Shown: positions 35,243 through 44,555 of the stretch, piece by piece | How the letters are laid out: every line of letters begins with the position of its first letter | Position numbering within the stretch: position 1 is the first letter of the stretch | Assembly (NCBI GenBank): GCA_002600635.1 | Contig: CP021371.1 | Location: 4,127,501-4,191,500 of the forward strand | Reading direction: 5' to 3' | DNA: 64,000 bases | DNA from: Rhizobium sp. ACO-34A | Lineage (GTDB): Bacteria; Pseudomonadota; Alphaproteobacteria; Rhizobiales; Rhizobiaceae | Translations under genes and position numbers: made by a program | The notes under the pieces: model-generated | The model's database searches: none | What the model saw: only the letters and a program-made list of their open reading frames with translations | What the model was told of the DNA's origin: nothing

Positions 35243-38167
35243 ATGCCGGACTCCGCTCTTCTTCAGCGCACCGAGCTGCCGAGACCAAATGTGTCGGAGG
35301 CGCAGGCCCGGGAAATCCTGAAGGACCATTACCGGCTGGAAGGTACGATCCGCGAACTGGGGAGCCAGCAGGATCGCAACTACCTGATCGACACCGGCGA
35401 AGCCCGTTTCGTTCTCAAGATCTGCCGCGCCGAATATGCGACCGTCGAGCTGGAAGCCCAGAATGCCGCGATGCGCCATCTCGGCTCGCTGACCGGCATG
35501 CCGCGCATCCCCCAGCCAGTTGCCGCACCGGAAACCGGCGAAGATATTCTCTTCCTCTCGCTGGAAGGCGAAGACTATCAGGTCAGGCTTCTGAACTTCC
35601 TCGAAGGCGAATCCCTGACCCGCCGCAAGTATCTGGCCCCCTCCGTGGTTGCCGAACTCGGCGCGGTTTCCGCCCGCATAGCCAAGGGGCTGGAAGATTT
35701 CACCCACGCCGGCCTTCAGCGCGATTTGCAGTGGGATCTTCGCCGCGCCGGCCCCGTCGCCCTGCATCTCCTGAAATCCGTGACCGATCAGGATCGCCGC
35801 GACCGCATCGCCAAGGCGATGATTTCAGCGGTCAAGCGCATCCAGCCTCTCGCTCCGGCGCTCCGCACCCAGGCGATCCATCACGACATCACCGACGACA
35901 ACGTCGTGGCCCGGCCCGATGCCGGCGGCCGGCTGATGCCCGATGGCGTGATCGACTTCGGCGACGTCATCTCCGGCTGGCTGGTGGCCGACCTTGCGGT
36001 GACCTGCACCGCCCTGCTGCACCATGCAGACGGCGACCCCTTCTTCATTCTGCCCGCCATTCGCGCGTTCCAGGATATCCATCCCCTGAACGAAGAGGAG
36101 CTGCGGGCACTCTGGCCTCTGATCGTCGCCCGCGCCGGTGTGCTGGTTGCCAGCACCGAGCAACAACTCGCCATTGATCCGGACAACGAATATGTCATCG
36201 GCAACGCCGACCATGAGCGTGAGATGTTCGAGGTTGCGACCTCGGTTCCCTTCGTGCTGATGGAAACCGCGATCCTCCAGCTTGCCGGCATCGCCGACAA
36301 GGCGCTGCCGGCGATCGGTCGCCTTTTGCCGGACATCGCCCCGGAAACCATTCACCTGACCGATCTTTCGGTCCTGAGTACGGAGCTTGCGGAAAACAAC
36401 TGGTCCGACCCGGAAATCGACTGGCGCGTGCTCGCCCGGGCCGCCACCGAAACCGGCGCGGCCTCGACCCGCTATGGCGAATACCGGCTGTCCTACACCC
36501 AGCCACTCTCCCCGCGCGCGCCTGCGACTTTCGCGCTTCATGTCGATGCCTGCGTACCGGCCGAAGCACAGGCCGTCGCTCCCTTCGACGGAACGCTGCT
36601 GAAGGATGGCCATCATCTCATCCTTTCCTCCCCGGACATTCGCCTGCATCTGGACGGACTGGAAACCCCGCTAGAACATGAGACCGCAGTCTCCGCGGGC
36701 GATCCCATCGGCGTTGTCTCCGGCCATCCGGGCTCCGTCGGCGGTCTCAGGCTGCAGCTTTGCCGCGATGCCAACCTCGTGCCGCCGCTCTTTGCCCGAC
36801 CCGGCCACGCAGCCGCGTGGTCGAGGCTTGCTCCGTCGCCGTCCCCACTCCTTGGCGTCGATCTCGATGCACCCGCCCCCGCGAGCGGCGAACTGCTGGA
36901 AAAGCGGCAGAAAAGCTTCGCCAGGCCGCAGAAGAATTATTATGCCGAACCGCCGCAGATCGAGCGGGGCTGGAAGGAGCACATGTATGATGTGACCGGC
37001 CGCGCCTATCTCGACATGGTCAACAACGTCACGATCCTCGGCCATGGCCATCCACGGCTCGCGCGCGCCGTCGGCCGTCAGTGGTCGCTGCTCAACACCA
37101 ACTCGCGCTTCCATTATGCCGCCGTCGCGGAATTTTCCGACCGTCTGGCTTCGCTTGCGCCTGAAGGCCTCGATACGGTCTTCCTCGTCAACAGCGGTTC
37201 CGAAGCGGTCGATCTCGCACTGCGCCTCGCCTGGGCCCATAGCGGATCCCGCAACATCATCAGCCTGCTTGAGGCCTATCATGGCTGGACAGTGGCGAGC
37301 GACGCCGTTTCCACCTCCATCGCCGACAATCCGAAAGCGCTGGAAACGCGCCCCGGCTGGGTGCATCCCGTCACAGCGCCCAACACCTATCGCGGCCCCT
37401 TCCGCGGGGCGTCATCAACCGCGGATTATGTCGCACGCGTCGAGGCGGCGCTGGAAGCGCTCGATCTGGTGGGCGAAGGCCTCGCGGGCTTCATCTGCGA
37501 AAGTGTCTACGGCAATGCCGGCGGCATTCCCCTGCCCCCCGGTTATCTAAGCGAAGTCTATGCCAAGGTGCGCGAACGCGGCGGCGTATGCATCGCCGAT
37601 GAGGTTCAGGTCGGTTACGGGCGTCTCGGCCATTATTTCTGGGGTTTCGAGGAACAGGGCGTCGTTCCCGACATCATCACCATCGCCAAGGGGATGGGCA
37701 GCGGCCAGCCGCTCGGCGCTGTCATCACCCGCCGCGAAATCGCCGACAGCCTGGAAAAGGAAGGCTATTTCTTCTCCTCCGCCGGCGGCAGTCCCGTCAG
37801 CTGCGTCGTCGGCATGACGGTACTCGATATCATGCGCGACGAAGCACTCCAAGAAAACGCACGCGACACCGGCGATTACCTGAAATCCCGGCTTCAGGCG
37901 CTCGGCCAGCGCTTTCCGCTGGTCGGCGCTGTCCATGGCATGGGGCTTTATCTCGGCCTTGAATTCATCCGCAACCGGGAGACGCTGGAGCCGGCAACGG
38001 AAGAGACCGCGGCAATCTGCGACAGGCTGCTGGATCTCGGCGTCATCATGCAGCCGACCGGCGATCATCTTAACGTTTTGAAAATAAAGCCGCCGCTGTG
38101 CCTGAGCCGCGAGAGCGCCGATTTCTTCGCCGACATGCTGGAAAAGGTACTCTCCGAGGGCTGGTAG
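35243..38167 (+). CDS. Fused aminoglycoside-phosphotransferase-like kinase / M23-like domain / class III PLP enzyme
   Basis: A 974-residue three-part protein. Residues about 20-330 are a choline/aminoglycoside kinase fold with catalytic HHDITDDN (His213, Asp215, Asn220) and DFG-type Asp238. Residues about 445-530 resemble the beta-sandwich of M23 peptidases but lack the HxH metal motif. Residues about 550-970 are a class III PLP enzyme with NSGSEAVDLALR, DEVQVGYGR and Schiff-base Lys816 in TIAKGMGSGQPLG. The closest functional model is hydroxylysine kinase plus phosphohydroxylysine or phosphoethanolamine phospholyase (Veiga-da-Cunha and co-workers), where an amino alcohol is phosphorylated and then eliminated. 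The AmaB gene nearby would use the semialdehyde product. Simple aminotransferase activity is the alternative. Confidence 0.85.
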   Translation: MPDSALLQRTELPRPNVSEAQAREILKDHYRLEGTIRELGSQQDRNYLIDTGEARFVLKICRAEYATVELEAQNAAMRHLGSLTGMPRIPQPVAAPETGEDILFLSLEGEDYQVRLLNFLEGESLTRRKYLAPSVVAELGAVSARIAKGLEDFTHAGLQRDLQWDLRRAGPVALHLLKSVTDQDRRDRIAKAMISAVKRIQPLAPALRTQAIHHDITDDNVVARPDAGGRLMPDGVIDFGDVISGWLVADLAVTCTALLHHADGDPFFILPAIRAFQDIHPLNEEELRALWPLIVARAGVLVASTEQQLAIDPDNEYVIGNADHEREMFEVATSVPFVLMETAILQLAGIADKALPAIGRLLPDIAPETIHLTDLSVLSTELAENNWSDPEIDWRVLARAATETGAASTRYGEYRLSYTQPLSPRAPATFALHVDACVPAEAQAVAPFDGTLLKDGHHLILSSPDIRLHLDGLETPLEHETAVSAGDPIGVVSGHPGSVGGLRLQLCRDANLVPPLFARPGHAAAWSRLAPSPSPLLGVDLDAPAPASGELLEKRQKSFARPQKNYYAEPPQIERGWKEHMYDVTGRAYLDMVNNVTILGHGHPRLARAVGRQWSLLNTNSRFHYAAVAEFSDRLASLAPEGLDTVFLVNSGSEAVDLALRLAWAHSGSRNIISLLEAYHGWTVASDAVSTSIADNPKALETRPGWVHPVTAPNTYRGPFRGASSTADYVARVEAALEALDLVGEGLAGFICESVYGNAGGIPLPPGYLSEVYAKVRERGGVCIADEVQVGYGRLGHYFWGFEEQGVVPDIITIAKGMGSGQPLGAVITRREIADSLEKEGYFFSSAGGSPVSCVVGMTVLDIMRDEALQENARDTGDYLKSRLQALGQRFPLVGAVHGMGLYLGLEFIRNRETLEPATEETAAICDRLLDLGVIMQPTGDHLNVLKIKPPLCLSRESADFFADMLEKVLSEGW

Positions 38168-38209
38168 AATATTTTAGCGACAGCGAAAGATCTTAATTCA
38201 CGATAACCG

Positions 38210-38234
38210 CGACATCGGATCTTTTCCGATGTCG
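38210..38234. other. Hairpin after the fusion gene
   Basis: CGACATCGGA-TCTTT-TCCGATGTCG, a perfect 10-base stem 43 bases past the stop. There is no T run after it, so it is a weak terminator or RNA-stabilising hairpin. Confidence 0.4.
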
Positions 38235-38342
38235 TCAACGTTTCACACATCGCAACACCAGCTCGCTCAGAATCCATCTTCCCATAGCTTTCCGAGCCGG
38301 TTTATCCTTGATGCGCAGCCCCATCCTGCCAAAGGGAGTATG

Positions 38343-38747
38343 ATGTTAACCTTGCCTGACCAGATCTCCACCACGTGGATGATGAACGGTATCGCGTTGT
38401 TTCTGGCCAAGCATCTGCTTGCGGATTTCATATTGCAGACCAAATGGATGGCGCTTGGCAAGGAGCAGGTGCAAGGCTGGCTCGTGCCGCTTACAATTCA
38501 TGCTGCTGTCCATGGCGCCCTGACCACCGCGATCTTTGCCGTACTTGCGCCGCCGCTGGCATGGATCGGCGTCGTAGATTTCGCCATCCACTTCGCCATA
38601 GATCGGTCAAAGGCCGTCATCCAGCAGCACTACGCCCTGACCACGACGACAACCGGCTTCTGGTGGCTGCTCGGCACCGACCAGACGCTGCATCACATCA
38701 CCCATCTGGTCTTCGCCATCATTCTGGCGACAAGCCAGACCCTTTGA
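38343..38747 (+). CDS. DUF3307 small membrane protein
   Basis: A 134-residue protein with three or four hydrophobic segments. The ALFLAKHLLADFILQTKWM start and HAAVHGALT and DQTLHHITHL histidine-rich pieces identify it as a DUF3307-type protein of unknown function. Of two adjacent ATG codons (38340, 38343), the second has the better distance from GGGAG (38334-38338). Its last 29 bases overlap the end of the convergent LysR gene. There is no clear link to neighbouring catabolic genes. Confidence 0.75.
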   Translation: MLTLPDQISTTWMMNGIALFLAKHLLADFILQTKWMALGKEQVQGWLVPLTIHAAVHGALTTAIFAVLAPPLAWIGVVDFAIHFAIDRSKAVIQQHYALTTTTTGFWWLLGTDQTLHHITHLVFAIILATSQTL

Positions 38748-39654
38748 CGGCGAGCGCATCGCGGGCTTCCCCGACAATCCACTTCCGGAATGCAGCAAGC
38801 GGCGGATAGTCAGCCCTCTCCCGCGTGAAGGCGAGGTAATAGCGCTCGGCACTTTCGACTTCACCATCGATCGCCGGCACCAGTTCGCCCCACTCCAGTT
38901 CATCTCGAAACAGGAATACGGGCAGAAGTGCCACGCCAAGTCCGCCGATGGCCGCCTGCGCTACCGTGGCAAACTGGTCGAACAGCATGCCATGGACGCT
39001 GTCGAAAGCCACCCCGCGGCCCGTCAGCCAGCGCTCCCAGGCATCTGGCCGCGTCGTCAGGTGCAGCAGGGGCATGTCAAGAATATCCGCCGGCACGTCC
39101 AACCTGTGTCTGTCTCTGAACGCCGGACTGCACATCGGCAGCGTCGTCTCCCGCATCAGGAAGTCAAGCTCGGCTCCCGGCCAGACCGGGTCGCCGAAAT
39201 GAATGGCCGCATCGATGGAATCCAGGCGGAAATCGAAAGCCGAGAGACGCGTGACCATGTTGATGGTGATACCGGGATGGGCGGACAGGAATTCGCCCAG
39301 CCGTGGCGCGAGCCACCGCGCGCCGAAGGTCGGCAGGATGGCGAGATTGAGCGAGCCGCCATCCGGGTTTGCCCGAAGGTTGAGCGAGGCGCTGGAGATG
39401 CGCCGCAGGGCCTCGCGGATCTCTCGTGCATAGCCGTCACCGGCGACGGTGAGGCGGATCGTCTGGCGTTCACGCAGGAAGAGTTCCACGCCAAGCTGGG
39501 TTTCCAGTGCCTTGATCTGGCGGCTGACCGCACTCTGGGTCAGATCGAGTTCCCGCGCCGCCGCCGTTATACTGCCGGTCCGCGCCGCAGCCTCGAAGGC
39601 AGCCAGCAGGGAGAGTGACGGAAGAAAGCGTCGGGCCGCCAGCATGTCATGCAT
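38719..39654 (-). CDS. LysR-family regulator (GcvA type), probable regulator of the pipecolate/lysine genes
   Basis: A 311-residue LysR protein: N-terminal winged helix (AAFEAAARTGSITAAARELDLTQSAVSRQIKALE) and a GcvA-type effector domain (LAILPTFGARWLAPRL, FDFRLDSIDAAIHFGDP). It is divergent from an FAD oxidoreductase gene followed by amaB, matching the amaR-amaA-amaB arrangement of pseudomonads. The protein is closely similar, segment by segment, to the LysR encoded at 55647-56579 next to gcdH. A T-N11-A dyad (39702-39722) lies between it and the oxidoreductase. Confidence 0.88.
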   Translation of the reverse strand: MHDMLAARRFLPSLSLLAAFEAAARTGSITAAARELDLTQSAVSRQIKALETQLGVELFLRERQTIRLTVAGDGYAREIREALRRISSASLNLRANPDGGSLNLAILPTFGARWLAPRLGEFLSAHPGITINMVTRLSAFDFRLDSIDAAIHFGDPVWPGAELDFLMRETTLPMCSPAFRDRHRLDVPADILDMPLLHLTTRPDAWERWLTGRGVAFDSVHGMLFDQFATVAQAAIGGLGVALLPVFLFRDELEWGELVPAIDGEVESAERYYLAFTRERADYPPLAAFRKWIVGEARDALAVKGSGLSPE

Positions 39655-39701
39655 CTCCGGAATGAACTCTTGAGAAATTATCGTTGGAACGGGTTAGTTT
39701 C

Positions 39702-39722
39702 GTCTTCTAGATTTCGCAAGAC
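39702..39722. promoter_or_regulatory. Candidate LysR box
   Basis: GTCTT-N11-AAGAC, an exact inverted repeat with the T-N11-A core typical of LysR-type sites. It is 48 bases from the LysR start and 128 bases from the oxidoreductase start. Confidence 0.5.
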
Positions 39723-39850
39723 TTTACGTTTCGGAATGACGCGCCGACGAACGCTGCTTCCTCCGGGGAGGGACGAAGCAGCCGCCGTGCCATCCCGCCA
39801 GGAACACGTCTTTGAGGCCAGTTGTCACGGCCACGTCAGAGGATGGCATC

Positions 39851-41134
39851 ATGCTGAACGACCCCCGCTCCCACGGTCTATGGGAAAAAACCGCTCCCGC
39901 GGCCCCTTCGACACCTGCACTTTCCGGCAATGTCGATGCTGACGTCGTGATCGTCGGCGGTGGTTATACCGGCATTTCCGCCGCCCTTCATCTTGCTCAG
40001 GCCGGTACGAAGGTCGTCCTGCTTGAGGCGACGGAAATCGGTTTCGGCGGCGCGGGCCGCAATGTCGGCCTGATCAACGGCGGCATGTGGGTCATGCCGC
40101 TGGAAATCCCGGGCGTGCTCGGACCTGTCTATGGTGAACGCGTGCTCGATCTTCTCGGCAATGCGCCCCTTCTGGTGCGCGAACTGGTCGAAAAGCACGA
40201 CATCGAATGCGAGATCGAGAAGAACGGCACCCTGCATTGCGCCGTCGGCGAGGAAGGCCTCAAGGAAATCAAGGAACGCTGCGCGCAATGGGCAGCCCGA
40301 GGCGCCGATGTCCGCGTTCTCTCGGCCGAGGAAACGGCAAAACGCGTCGGCACCAAGGCCTATAGCGGTTCGCTTCTCGACATGCGCGCCGGTACACTGC
40401 AACCGCTCGCCTATGTGCGCGGCCTCGCAAAGACAGCCATCGCCGCCGGAGCGAAGATCCACACAGGCAGCGCCGCCATCTCCACCGAGCGCAACGGCAG
40501 CCGCTGGGTGGTCAGGACGAAGAACGGTTCGGTCTCCGCAAACTGGATCATCGTCGCATCGGAATTCTATTCGACCGGCCCGTGGGAACAGGTTCGCAAC
40601 GAACAGGTGCTGCTGCCCTACTTCAACTTCGCCACGGTGCCGCTGTCGAAGACCCAGCTCGAAAAGATCCTGCCGGGCCGCGAGGGATGCTGGGATACCA
40701 AGGAAATCCTTTCCTCCTTTCGCATGGACAAGGCCGGCCGGTTGGTGTTCGGCAGCGTCGGCGCGCTGCGCAACACCGGCGCCGCCATTCACCGCTCCTG
40801 GGCCAAGCGCTCGCTGAAGAGGCTCTTCCCGGAACTTGGGGATGTCGCCTTCGAGGCCGAATGGTTTGGCCGCATCGGCATGACCGACGACGCCATTCCA
40901 CGCTTCCACAAGTTCGCACCGAATGTCGTCGGCTTCTCCGGCTATAACGGCCGCGGCATTGCGCCCGGTACGGTTTTCGGTAAGACGCTGGCACGCCATA
41001 TTCTTGGCGAACTGACCGAGGAGGAAATGCCATTGCCGGTTTCGACGGTGAAGGAGGTTCCTCTTCGCAACCTCAAGGGCGCCTACTACGAGGCGGGTGC
41101 CCAGATCGCCCATTTTGCCGGCGAACGCTTCTGA
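39851..41134 (+). CDS. FAD-dependent D-amino-acid/pipecolate oxidase-like (DadA family)
   Basis: A 427-residue FAD oxidoreductase of the DAO family. The dinucleotide-binding motif VVIVGGGYTGISAALHLAQ is at about residues 34-52 and the FAD-contacting GFGGAGRNVGLINGG follows; FSGYNGRGIAPGT near the C-terminus completes the FAD site. The ATG at 39851 with GAGGAT upstream is preferred; an earlier codon at 39812 has no support. It is 62 bases before amaB and divergent from a LysR gene, the same order as L-pipecolate oxidase AmaA in Pseudomonas putida, which forms piperideine-6-carboxylate. Other secondary amino acids could be the substrate. Confidence 0.82.
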   Translation: MLNDPRSHGLWEKTAPAAPSTPALSGNVDADVVIVGGGYTGISAALHLAQAGTKVVLLEATEIGFGGAGRNVGLINGGMWVMPLEIPGVLGPVYGERVLDLLGNAPLLVRELVEKHDIECEIEKNGTLHCAVGEEGLKEIKERCAQWAARGADVRVLSAEETAKRVGTKAYSGSLLDMRAGTLQPLAYVRGLAKTAIAAGAKIHTGSAAISTERNGSRWVVRTKNGSVSANWIIVASEFYSTGPWEQVRNEQVLLPYFNFATVPLSKTQLEKILPGREGCWDTKEILSSFRMDKAGRLVFGSVGALRNTGAAIHRSWAKRSLKRLFPELGDVAFEAEWFGRIGMTDDAIPRFHKFAPNVVGFSGYNGRGIAPGTVFGKTLARHILGELTEEEMPLPVSTVKEVPLRNLKGAYYEAGAQIAHFAGERF

Positions 41135-41196
41135 AAGCGGAACACGCCGAACCACAACACGACAACGGAACACAACAGGATACCGGAAGGAACTCC

Positions 41197-42738
41197 ATGA
41201 CCCTTGCCAAACAGAATTTCGCAGCAGAAGTCGCATCCATCATGGCCAAGCTCGGCGTACCCGCCTCGGCCCTGACCGGCGGCTCGCTGACTGTCCGCTC
41301 CCCGATCAACGGCGAACAGATCGCCGCCCTCAGCGAAATCGACGCCGCCGGCACCAAGGCAGCAATCGAAGCCGCCCACCAGGCCTTCCTCGAATGGCGT
41401 CTCGTACCGGCTCCCAAGCGTGGCGAACTCATTCGCCTGCTCGGCGAGGAACTGCGCGCCGCCAAGGCTGACCTCGGCCGTCTCGTCTCCATCGAAGTCG
41501 GCAAGATCACGTCCGAAGGTCTCGGCGAAGTTCAGGAAATGATCGACATCTGCGATTTCGCGGTCGGCCTTTCCCGCCAGCTTTACGGCCTGACGATCGC
41601 CACCGAGCGCTCCGAACACCGCATGATGGAAAGCTGGCATCCGCTCGGCGTCACCGGCATCATCTCCGCCTTCAACTTCCCGGTCGCCGTCTGGTCGTGG
41701 AACTCGGCGCTGGCGCTCGTCTGCGGCAACTCGACCATCTGGAAGCCGTCGGAAAAGACCCCGCTCACCGCCATCGCCACCCAGGCGATCTTCGAAAAGG
41801 CTGTCAGCCGCTATGTCGCAGACGGCAACAAGGCTCCGGCAAACCTCTCGACCCTCTTGATCGGCGGCCGTGACATCGGTGAGATCCTCGTCGACAACCC
41901 GAAGGTTCCGCTGATCTCCGCAACCGGCTCCACCGCCATGGGCCGCGCGGTCGGTCCGCGCGTTGCCGGCCGTTTCGGTCGCTCGATCCTCGAGCTCGGC
42001 GGCAACAACGCTGCAATTGTCTGCCCGACCGCCGACCTCGACCTGACGCTGCGCGGCGTCGCCTTCGCCGCCATGGGCACGGCCGGCCAGCGCTGCACCA
42101 GCCTGCGTCGCCTGTTCGTCCATGAAAGTGTTTACGACACGCTGGTTCCGCGCCTCATCAAGGCCTATGGCTCGGTTTCGATCGGCAACCCGCTGGAAAC
42201 CGGCACCCTGATCGGCCCGCTGATCGACAAGGGCGCCTTCGACCGCATGCAGACAGCGCTCGAAGCCGCCAAAGCTGCCGGCGGCAAGGTGGCCGGCGGT
42301 GACCGCGTCAACACCGACGAAGCCGCAGACGCCTTCTACGTGCGCCCGGCTCTCGTCGAAATGCCGGCCCAGACCGGCCCGGTCGTCGAGGAAACCTTCG
42401 CCCCGATCCTCTACGTCATCAAGTATAGCGACTTCGACGAAGCGCTCGCGCTGAACAATGACGTGCCGCAAGGCCTCTCCTCCTCCATCTTCACCAACGA
42501 CCTGCGCGAGGCGGAAGCCTTCGTTTCGGACCGTGGCTCGGATTGTGGCATCGCCAACGTCAACATCGGCCCTTCGGGCGCCGAAATCGGTGGCGCCTTC
42601 GGCGGCGAAAAGGAAACCGGCGGCGGCCGCGAGAGCGGTTCGGACGCCTGGAAGGCCTATATGCGCCGCGCGACCAACACCGTGAACTACGGCCGCACCC
42701 TGCCGCTCGCCCAGGGCGTCAAATTCGACGTGGGCTGA
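41197..42738 (+). CDS. amaB: L-piperidine-6-carboxylate / 2-aminoadipate semialdehyde dehydrogenase (ALDH7)
   Basis: A 513-residue aldehyde dehydrogenase of the antiquitin (ALDH7) subgroup. It oxidises 2-aminoadipate 6-semialdehyde to 2-aminoadipate with NAD+. The signatures are ISAFNFPVAVWSWN, ELGGNNAAIVCPTADLD (general-base Glu) and GTAGQRCTSLRRLFVHE with the catalytic cysteine, followed by GPSGAEIGGAFGGEKETGGG, the aminoadipate-recognition loop of the family. It accepts the product of pipecolate oxidation and also of phosphohydroxylysine cleavage, so it can serve both neighbouring enzymes. A GC-rich hairpin follows 24 bases after the stop. Confidence 0.92.
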   Translation: MTLAKQNFAAEVASIMAKLGVPASALTGGSLTVRSPINGEQIAALSEIDAAGTKAAIEAAHQAFLEWRLVPAPKRGELIRLLGEELRAAKADLGRLVSIEVGKITSEGLGEVQEMIDICDFAVGLSRQLYGLTIATERSEHRMMESWHPLGVTGIISAFNFPVAVWSWNSALALVCGNSTIWKPSEKTPLTAIATQAIFEKAVSRYVADGNKAPANLSTLLIGGRDIGEILVDNPKVPLISATGSTAMGRAVGPRVAGRFGRSILELGGNNAAIVCPTADLDLTLRGVAFAAMGTAGQRCTSLRRLFVHESVYDTLVPRLIKAYGSVSIGNPLETGTLIGPLIDKGAFDRMQTALEAAKAAGGKVAGGDRVNTDEAADAFYVRPALVEMPAQTGPVVEETFAPILYVIKYSDFDEALALNNDVPQGLSSSIFTNDLREAEAFVSDRGSDCGIANVNIGPSGAEIGGAFGGEKETGGGRESGSDAWKAYMRRATNTVNYGRTLPLAQGVKFDVG

Positions 42739-42761
42739 TAATCGGCACCTCGATCCTTTGA

Positions 42762-42793
42762 AGGCCGCGCGATCCGCAAGGACCGCGCGGCCT
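42762..42793. terminator. Hairpin after amaB, possible terminator
   Basis: AGGCCGCGCG (42762-42771) and CGCGCGGCCT (42784-42793) form a perfect 10-base stem with a 12-base loop. The following CTCTCTCATT is only moderately T-rich, so termination is likely but not certain. Confidence 0.6.
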
Positions 42794-42889
42794 CTCTCAT
42801 TGCAGGCTTTCTCTCGCCAGTCTGCGACCAAGGTCGAGCGCGAGAGACTGGCCTTCCCTTTCGGAATCGGACAAGGTACCGGGAGTGAT

Positions 42890-44455
42890 ATGGACGGCTC
42901 CCGCGGAGGGCGAATGGATATTCACGATCAGTCGGCGGCCATAGAATTCCTCAGAAGCGCCGAAAGCTACGGTTTCTCCGGACAGGTCGAGGTCATCGAG
43001 ACCCATATCTCCTTCGTCTTCCTGATCGATGGTCGCGCCTTCAAGCTGAAGCGGGCGGTGAAGCTGCCCTATGTCGACTTCTCCACCTACGATCTGAGAC
43101 TTTATTACTGCCAGCGCGAGGTCGAACTGAACGGCCGTGGGACACCGGATCTCTATCTCGGCATCCGCCGGATCACCCGCGAAGCCGATGGCCGGCTTGC
43201 CTTCGACGGAACCGGGGACCCGGTGGACGTGATCGTCGAGATGACCCGCTTTGCCCAGCATGACCTCTTCGACCGCATGGCGCAGGAAGGCAGGCTGACG
43301 ACCCGGATCATGGAGGAAACCGCCGGTCTCGTCGCCAGCTTCCATGCAAAGGCGCCCGTCGTTCATGCCGGCAGCGGCTCCGCCAATCTGGCCGGCGTGC
43401 TCGATATCAACGAGGCCGGTTTCGCCACCAGCCATGTCTTTCCGCCGGAAGAAATAGCGCATCTGGCCAAGGCTTTCCGCGCTGCCTGGCAAGGCCATGC
43501 ATCGCTGATGGACAGCCGCGAAGAGCGGGACAAGGTGCGCCTCTGTCACGGCGATCTCCACCTCCGGAACCTCTTCATGAGCGCTGCGGGTCCGCGCATG
43601 TTCGATTGCATCGACTTCAACGACCAGATCGCTACCGTCGACGTGCTCTACGATCTGGCCTTCCTTTTGATGGATCTCTGGCACCGCGGTTTCCCGGACT
43701 TCGCCAACATCGTGATGAACCGCTATCTCGACCGCACCGGCGACGATGAAGGCTACGCTCTGCTGCCCTTTTTCATGGCCGTGCGTGCCGCGGTGCGCGC
43801 GCATGTGACGGGAACCCAGATCGAGGAAGCAGGCGATGCGGATGGCAGCCTGACGAAAAGCGCCAGAGGCTACTTCGACTTCGCGGCCGAACTGCTGAAG
43901 CCCGGCATGCCTCGACTGATCGCGATTGGCGGCCTCAGCGGCTCCGGCAAGTCGACGCTGGCCGATGCGCTTGCGCCACGGTTTGGAACAGCCCCTGGGG
44001 CCCGGCTTCTGGAAAGCGACCGCTTACGCAAGGCGATGTTCGGCATAGCCGTCGACGAACGCTTGCCGCTAGGGGCCTACAAGCCTGAAGTCTCACAAAA
44101 GGTCTATGACAGCCTCGCCACCCGCGCTGCGAAAATCATAGCCGGCAATGGCGCGGTCGTCGTGGATGCCGTGTTCGACCGGCCGGAAGAGCGCAGGCAC
44201 ATCGAGGCCGTTGCAGCCGAGGCCGGAATATCTTTCACCGGCATCTGGCTGGAGGCAGACGCCGAAACTCTGAAGGCAAGGATCGCCGCCCGCCCGCAAG
44301 GACAGTCGGATGCGACGACGGATATTCTGGAACGCCAGCTTGCGAAGGATATCGGTGAGATAAACTGGATCCGGCTCGCAACAACGCTGCCGACCACTGA
44401 ACTTGTGGAGAGGGCACTTGCCCTCGCCGCAAAATCCGAATCCGTCTGCGCCTGA
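42890..44455 (+). CDS. Bifunctional APH-like kinase / AAA P-loop kinase domain protein
   Basis: A 521-residue protein of two kinase-like folds. The N-terminal part (about 1-330) resembles aminoglycoside phosphotransferases, with CHGDLHLRNLF and FDCIDFND as catalytic and metal motifs. The C-terminal part (about 345-520) is a P-loop kinase with Walker A GGLSGSGKSTLA and a downstream VVVDAVFDRPEER lid region. Starts at 42890 (after GGGAG) and 42914 (after GGAGGG) are both possible; neither N-terminus is strongly conserved. Proteins of this architecture are widespread in proteobacteria with unknown substrate. There is no obvious operon partner; a small gene follows on the opposite strand. Confidence 0.8.
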   Translation: MDGSRGGRMDIHDQSAAIEFLRSAESYGFSGQVEVIETHISFVFLIDGRAFKLKRAVKLPYVDFSTYDLRLYYCQREVELNGRGTPDLYLGIRRITREADGRLAFDGTGDPVDVIVEMTRFAQHDLFDRMAQEGRLTTRIMEETAGLVASFHAKAPVVHAGSGSANLAGVLDINEAGFATSHVFPPEEIAHLAKAFRAAWQGHASLMDSREERDKVRLCHGDLHLRNLFMSAAGPRMFDCIDFNDQIATVDVLYDLAFLLMDLWHRGFPDFANIVMNRYLDRTGDDEGYALLPFFMAVRAAVRAHVTGTQIEEAGDADGSLTKSARGYFDFAAELLKPGMPRLIAIGGLSGSGKSTLADALAPRFGTAPGARLLESDRLRKAMFGIAVDERLPLGAYKPEVSQKVYDSLATRAAKIIAGNGAVVVDAVFDRPEERRHIEAVAAEAGISFTGIWLEADAETLKARIAARPQGQSDATTDILERQLAKDIGEINWIRLATTLPTTELVERALALAAKSESVCA

Positions 44456-44555
44456 GAGATCATCTGTCAGGACAAGCGTAAGCCTTTCCTGACTGAATCC
44501 ATTGTCTCAAAGAGAATGCAGCGTCTGGAGTTCTACGCTTCGGCGCGGGCCGGGC

